NCBI RefSeq assembly: GCF_039538765.1
Contig: NZ_BAABCJ010000001.1
Span: forward strand, 620,001-684,000
Length of the DNA: 64,000 bases
Reading direction: 5' to 3'
Source of the DNA: Zhihengliuella alba
Lineage (GTDB): Bacteria > Actinomycetota > Actinomycetes > Actinomycetales > Micrococcaceae
Each line of letters starts with the position of its first letter. Within the stretch, counting starts at the first letter, position 1. The translations under genes were made by a program, and so were the position numbers. The notes under the pieces were generated by a model that was not told where the DNA came from, did no database searches, and worked only from the letters and a program-made list of their open reading frames with translations. Positions 61,356 to 64,000 of this stretch are shown piece after piece.

Positions 61356-62783
61356 ATGTCGAAAGTACTCACCTCCCTCCCCGTCGGCGAACGCGTCGGC
61401 ATCGCCTTCTCGGGCGGCCTGGACACCTCCGTCGCCGTCGCCTGGATGCGCGACAAGGGCGCCGTCCCCTACACCTACACCGGCGACCTCGGCCAGTACG
61501 ACGAGTCGAACATCGACTCCATCCCGGGGCGCGCCCTCGAGTACGGCGCCGAGAAGTCGCGGCTCGTCGACTGCAAGCCGCTGCTCGTCGAGGAGGGCCT
61601 CGCCGCGCTGGCCTGCGGTGCGTTCCACATCCGCTCCGGCGGCAAGACGTACTTCAACACCACTCCGCTCGGCCGCGCCGTCACCGGCACCCTGCTGGTG
61701 CAGGCCATGCGCAACGACGGTGTGGACGTCTGGGGCGACGGCTCCACGTACAAGGGCAACGACATCGAGCGGTTCTACCGCTACGGCCTGATGGCGAACC
61801 CGAACCTGCGCATCTACAAGCCCTGGCTGGACCCGCAGTTCGTCCACGAGCTGGGCGGCCGCCAGGAGATGAGCGAGTGGATGACGGCCCACGGCTTCCC
61901 CTACCGCGACTCCGCCGAGAAGGCGTACTCGACCGACGCGAACATCTGGGGCGCCACCCACGAGGCCAAGACCCTCGAGTTCCTCGACACTCCCCTGGAG
62001 ACGGTCGAGCCGATCATGGGCGTGAAGTTCTGGGACGACTCGGTCGAGGTCGCGACCGAGGACGTGACCATCGCCTTCGAGGCCGGCCGACCGGTCTCCA
62101 TCAACGGCGAGAAGTTCTCCGACGCCGTGGCGCTGGTCATGGAGGCGAACACGATCGGTGGCCGCCACGGGCTCGGCATGAGCGACCAGATCGAGAACCG
62201 CATCATCGAGGCGAAATCGCGCGGCATCTACGAGGCGCCGGGCATGGCCCTGCTGCACATCGCGTACGAGCGCCTGCTCAACGCGATCCACAACGAGGAC
62301 ACGGTCGCGACCTACCACGAGCAGGGTCGCCGCCTGGGCCGCCTGATGTACGAGGGCCGCTGGCTGGACCCGCAGTCGCTCATGCTGCGCGAGTCCATCC
62401 AGCGCTGGGTCGGCTCGGCAGTCACGGGCTCCGTGACGCTGCGCCTGCGCCGCGGCGACGACTACACGATCCTCGACACCACCGGGCCCGCCCTGAGCTA
62501 CCACCCGGAGAAGCTGTCGATGGAGCGCGTCGGGGACGCGGCCTTCGGCCCGCTGGACCGGATCGGCCAGCTCACGATGCGCAACCTGGACATCGCGGAC
62601 TCGCGGACGCGGCTGGAGCAGTACACCGGCTCGGGCCTGCTCGGCGGCGCCACCGGCGAGCTCATCGGCGACATGGAGGCCGGCGGCGCCGAGGCCATCA
62701 CCGGCGGCACGCAGGTGACCGAGGACGACCGCGCGGCCGACGAGGCCCTCGAGCGCGCCTCGTTCGACACCGGCACGGACTAG
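61356..62783 (+). CDS. argG: argininosuccinate synthase, long (E. coli-like) type
   Basis: Joins citrulline and aspartate in arginine synthesis. The 475-residue protein has the PP-loop IAFSGGLDTSVAVAW near 18 and closely follows the long ArgG form of E. coli: YFNTTPLGRAVTGT near 97, WGDGSTYKGNDIERFYRYGL near 118-137, and GGRHGLGMSDQIENR near 255. Most actinobacterial arginine operons use a shorter form of about 400 residues, so this gene is of the other subtype and stands alone, away from argCJBDFRH. The last 35 residues are an acidic extension. Confidence 0.96.
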   Translation: MSKVLTSLPVGERVGIAFSGGLDTSVAVAWMRDKGAVPYTYTGDLGQYDESNIDSIPGRALEYGAEKSRLVDCKPLLVEEGLAALACGAFHIRSGGKTYFNTTPLGRAVTGTLLVQAMRNDGVDVWGDGSTYKGNDIERFYRYGLMANPNLRIYKPWLDPQFVHELGGRQEMSEWMTAHGFPYRDSAEKAYSTDANIWGATHEAKTLEFLDTPLETVEPIMGVKFWDDSVEVATEDVTIAFEAGRPVSINGEKFSDAVALVMEANTIGGRHGLGMSDQIENRIIEAKSRGIYEAPGMALLHIAYERLLNAIHNEDTVATYHEQGRRLGRLMYEGRWLDPQSLMLRESIQRWVGSAVTGSVTLRLRRGDDYTILDTTGPALSYHPEKLSMERVGDAAFGPLDRIGQLTMRNLDIADSRTRLEQYTGSGLLGGATGELIGDMEAGGAEAITGGTQVTEDDRAADEALERASFDTGTD

Positions 62784-62795
62784 CGTTCCGGCGCG

Positions 62796-62852
62796 ACGGC
62801 GAAGGGCGCCCCGCGCGGCTGCAGTGCAGCTGCGCGGGGCGCCCTTCGCCGT
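62796..62852. terminator. argG terminator hairpin
   Basis: Arms of about 21 nt, beginning ACGGCGAAGGGCGCCC and ending with the complement, around a short GC-rich loop, 13 bp after the argG stop. Symmetric and without a T tract. Confidence 0.8.
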
Positions 62853-62951
62853 GGTGGTCACCGGCCCGCCGGCGCACGCCTGTCCGCCGAGCCCGCCGCC
62901 CCCTCCACGTGCCCCCTCCACATGCCCGGTCCGAGCGCCCGGTCCGAGTGC

Positions 62952-63515
62952 CTAGTCCAGGCTGAAGGGCTTCGGCGGCAGCGGGTGCTTCTGCTTCAGC
63001 TTCTCCGGCTCGCCGTAGGGGGCCGCGGCGAGGCGCAGCTTCGAGAAGTCGAGGTTGTTGTCTCTGATCGCCGTCTTGATGGCCGACACGGCGGCCTTGA
63101 CGTCCGGGGTGAGGATCCGGATGTTCAGCTTGCCGGGGGCGAACTCGGCCGACTCGACCGTGCCCAGGCCGCGCCAGGCCAGGTGCGGCGTGAGGACCTG
63201 GACGGCGGTGTCCCGCAGCCGCTGCCCGTAGCCGCCCTCCGACTTGGCCGGGTACTGGGCGACCACCCAGAACTGCTCCTCGGCCGCCAGTTCGGCGAAG
63301 CCGTCCTCGCGGCACTGCAGCTCGAAGCCCGCGAGCAACGACTCACCGGTCTCCTCGTCGACGTCCTGGACGTCCTTCGTGGTCGACTGGTGCCCCACGG
63401 ATCCGTGGTTGATGACGAACTGCCCCAGCCCGCCGTCCGCGTAGGTCTCGTACCACGCCTCGCGGAACTCGAGCGATCCGTCGTCTCGACGGCGGTAGGT
63501 GCGGATGATGGCCAT
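62952..63515 (-). CDS. hypothetical protein
   Basis: A soluble 187-residue protein that I do not recognise. It begins MAIIRTYRRRDDGS, is rich in charged residues, and has no signal peptide or membrane helix. Codon usage fits the neighbours. Segments GQFVINHGSVGHQ near 31 and ATPYGEPEKLKQKHPLPPKP-like end are distinctive. It is 87 bp downstream of the DUF402 gene on the same strand and may be cotranscribed with it. GGAG precedes the ATG at 63515. Confidence 0.75.
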   Translation of the reverse strand: MAIIRTYRRRDDGSLEFREAWYETYADGGLGQFVINHGSVGHQSTTKDVQDVDEETGESLLAGFELQCREDGFAELAAEEQFWVVAQYPAKSEGGYGQRLRDTAVQVLTPHLAWRGLGTVESAEFAPGKLNIRILTPDVKAAVSAIKTAIRDNNLDFSKLRLAAAPYGEPEKLKQKHPLPPKPFSLD

Positions 63516-63602
63516 GCTTCTCCTCCAGTCCGGGCGGCTTGCCCGTGGATCGGTACTCCTCGAAAACTCCGTGCGCCGGCGGCCTCGGCCGCGGCGGCCC
63601 GC

Positions 63603-64000
63603 TCAGCCCCCGGACGACGACGCGAGCCGCCGGCCGTCCTCGAGCCACGCCCGAGCGGCGCGGCTCGCCCCGGATTCGGGGTCGGCCTCGAAGACGCCGC
63701 GGCCTCCCTCGACGGCCGTCACCAGTTCCGCGGCGGACGCGCGCATCCGCTCCACCAGCTCGTCCGGGTACCCGTACGCAGCGCCGTGCTCGGCGAACTC
63801 GTCCTCGTCGTCGAGGTAGACGCCGCGGGTGCTCGAGCGGATGACGTCCAGGTCCATGTCGACCGAGTGGATCTCCCAGCCGGCGGGCTGCAGCGGGCGC
63901 CAGCCGATCGCGGTCGAGACGTCGATGTAGATGCGGAAGTCGCCCGGGTGGGCGGCGTCGTAGAAGGTCGCCACCCAGTCCGCAGTCCGGACCGCTGCCT
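63603..64000 (-). CDS. DUF402 family protein (5' end cut by window edge)
   Basis: The frame remains open to the window edge (AVRTADWVATFYDAAH), so the start lies outside. The visible part shows the DUF402/FomD-like core: WVATFYDAAHPGDFRIYIDV and EIHSVDMDLDVIRSSTRGV followed by LDDEDEFAEHG, which hold the acidic metal and nucleotide-binding residues of the family. Family members hydrolyse nucleoside diphosphates or phosphonate intermediates; the role here is unknown. Confidence 0.82.
   Translation of the reverse strand, partial: AAVRTADWVATFYDAAHPGDFRIYIDVSTAIGWRPLQPAGWEIHSVDMDLDVIRSSTRGVYLDDEDEFAEHGAAYGYPDELVERMRASAAELVTAVEGGRGVFEADPESGASRAARAWLEDGRRLASSSGG

Overview
The window is chromosomal DNA from a high-GC actinobacterium, most likely of the Micrococcales (Micrococcaceae-like). 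The evidence is the very GC-rich third codon positions, actinobacterial marker families (HGxxPAAW protein, TIGR02234 Trp-region membrane protein, DUF3000, a PdtaR-type ANTAR regulator, an Eis-type acetyltransferase, a TIGR03085 mycothiol-type protein), frequent ATGA/GTGA stop-start overlaps and many apparently leaderless genes. Nearly all of it is core metabolism and information processing. No integrase, transposase, CRISPR array or phage gene was seen.

Layout. 1-4.3 kb (minus): TerC metal-transport protein behind a yybP-ykoY-type leader, uvrB, a small membrane protein, coaE. 4.3-6.2 kb (plus): yigZ and an RsmC/RlmG-like methyltransferase. 6.3-8.1 kb (minus): a secreted protein with ten RTX-like nonapeptide repeats and an AT-rich upstream region; with yigZ and the methyltransferase it separates coaE from rpsA. 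8.2-16.3 kb (minus): rpsA, eis-like, polA, a DHFR-like reductase, a phosphate transporter, tRNA-Leu. 16.4-17.1 kb (plus): the ANTAR response regulator. 17.2-24.9 kb (minus): pyk, gltD, gltB. 25-32.4 kb (minus): hisI-trpE-TIGR02234-HGxxPAAW-trpC-trpB-trpA-lgt. 33-35.2 kb (minus): hisE-hisG-hisF. 35.3-40 kb (minus): FMN riboswitch, then ribM/pnuC-ribD-ribE-ribBA-ribH. 40-45 kb (minus): def-fmt-rsmB-rpe and a RecB-like nuclease. 45.1-45.6 kb (plus): four tRNA genes (Gly, Cys, Val, Gly). 45.7-56.7 kb: zapE, sulfurtransferase-SufE-YbaK, an alpha/beta hydrolase, msrB, DUF3000, RNase D, a nitronate monooxygenase-like enzyme, a FadB-type beta-oxidation enzyme and a Rieske lipoprotein. 56.7-61.2 kb (minus): nucleoside hydrolase followed by a complete ECF transporter. 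61.3-62.8 kb (plus): argG behind ARG-box-like sites. 62.9-64 kb (minus): an unknown protein and a DUF402 protein cut by the window edge.

How the genes work together. The his and trp genes are joined through hisI-trpE. The riboflavin genes form a complete FMN-controlled biosynthesis and uptake unit. gltBD supplies glutamate, argG acts in arginine synthesis, and the nucleoside hydrolase/ECF cluster looks like a salvage unit.

Most interesting for follow-up: (i) the RTX-like nonapeptide-repeat secreted protein, (ii) the ECF S-component leader, in which a 15-bp RNA helix would bury the start codon, (iii) a palindromic operator exactly between the -35 and -10 boxes of the FadB-type gene, and (iv) the nucleoside hydrolase-ECF cluster, whose substrate is unassigned. 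All functions are assigned by reading motifs; no database search was run.
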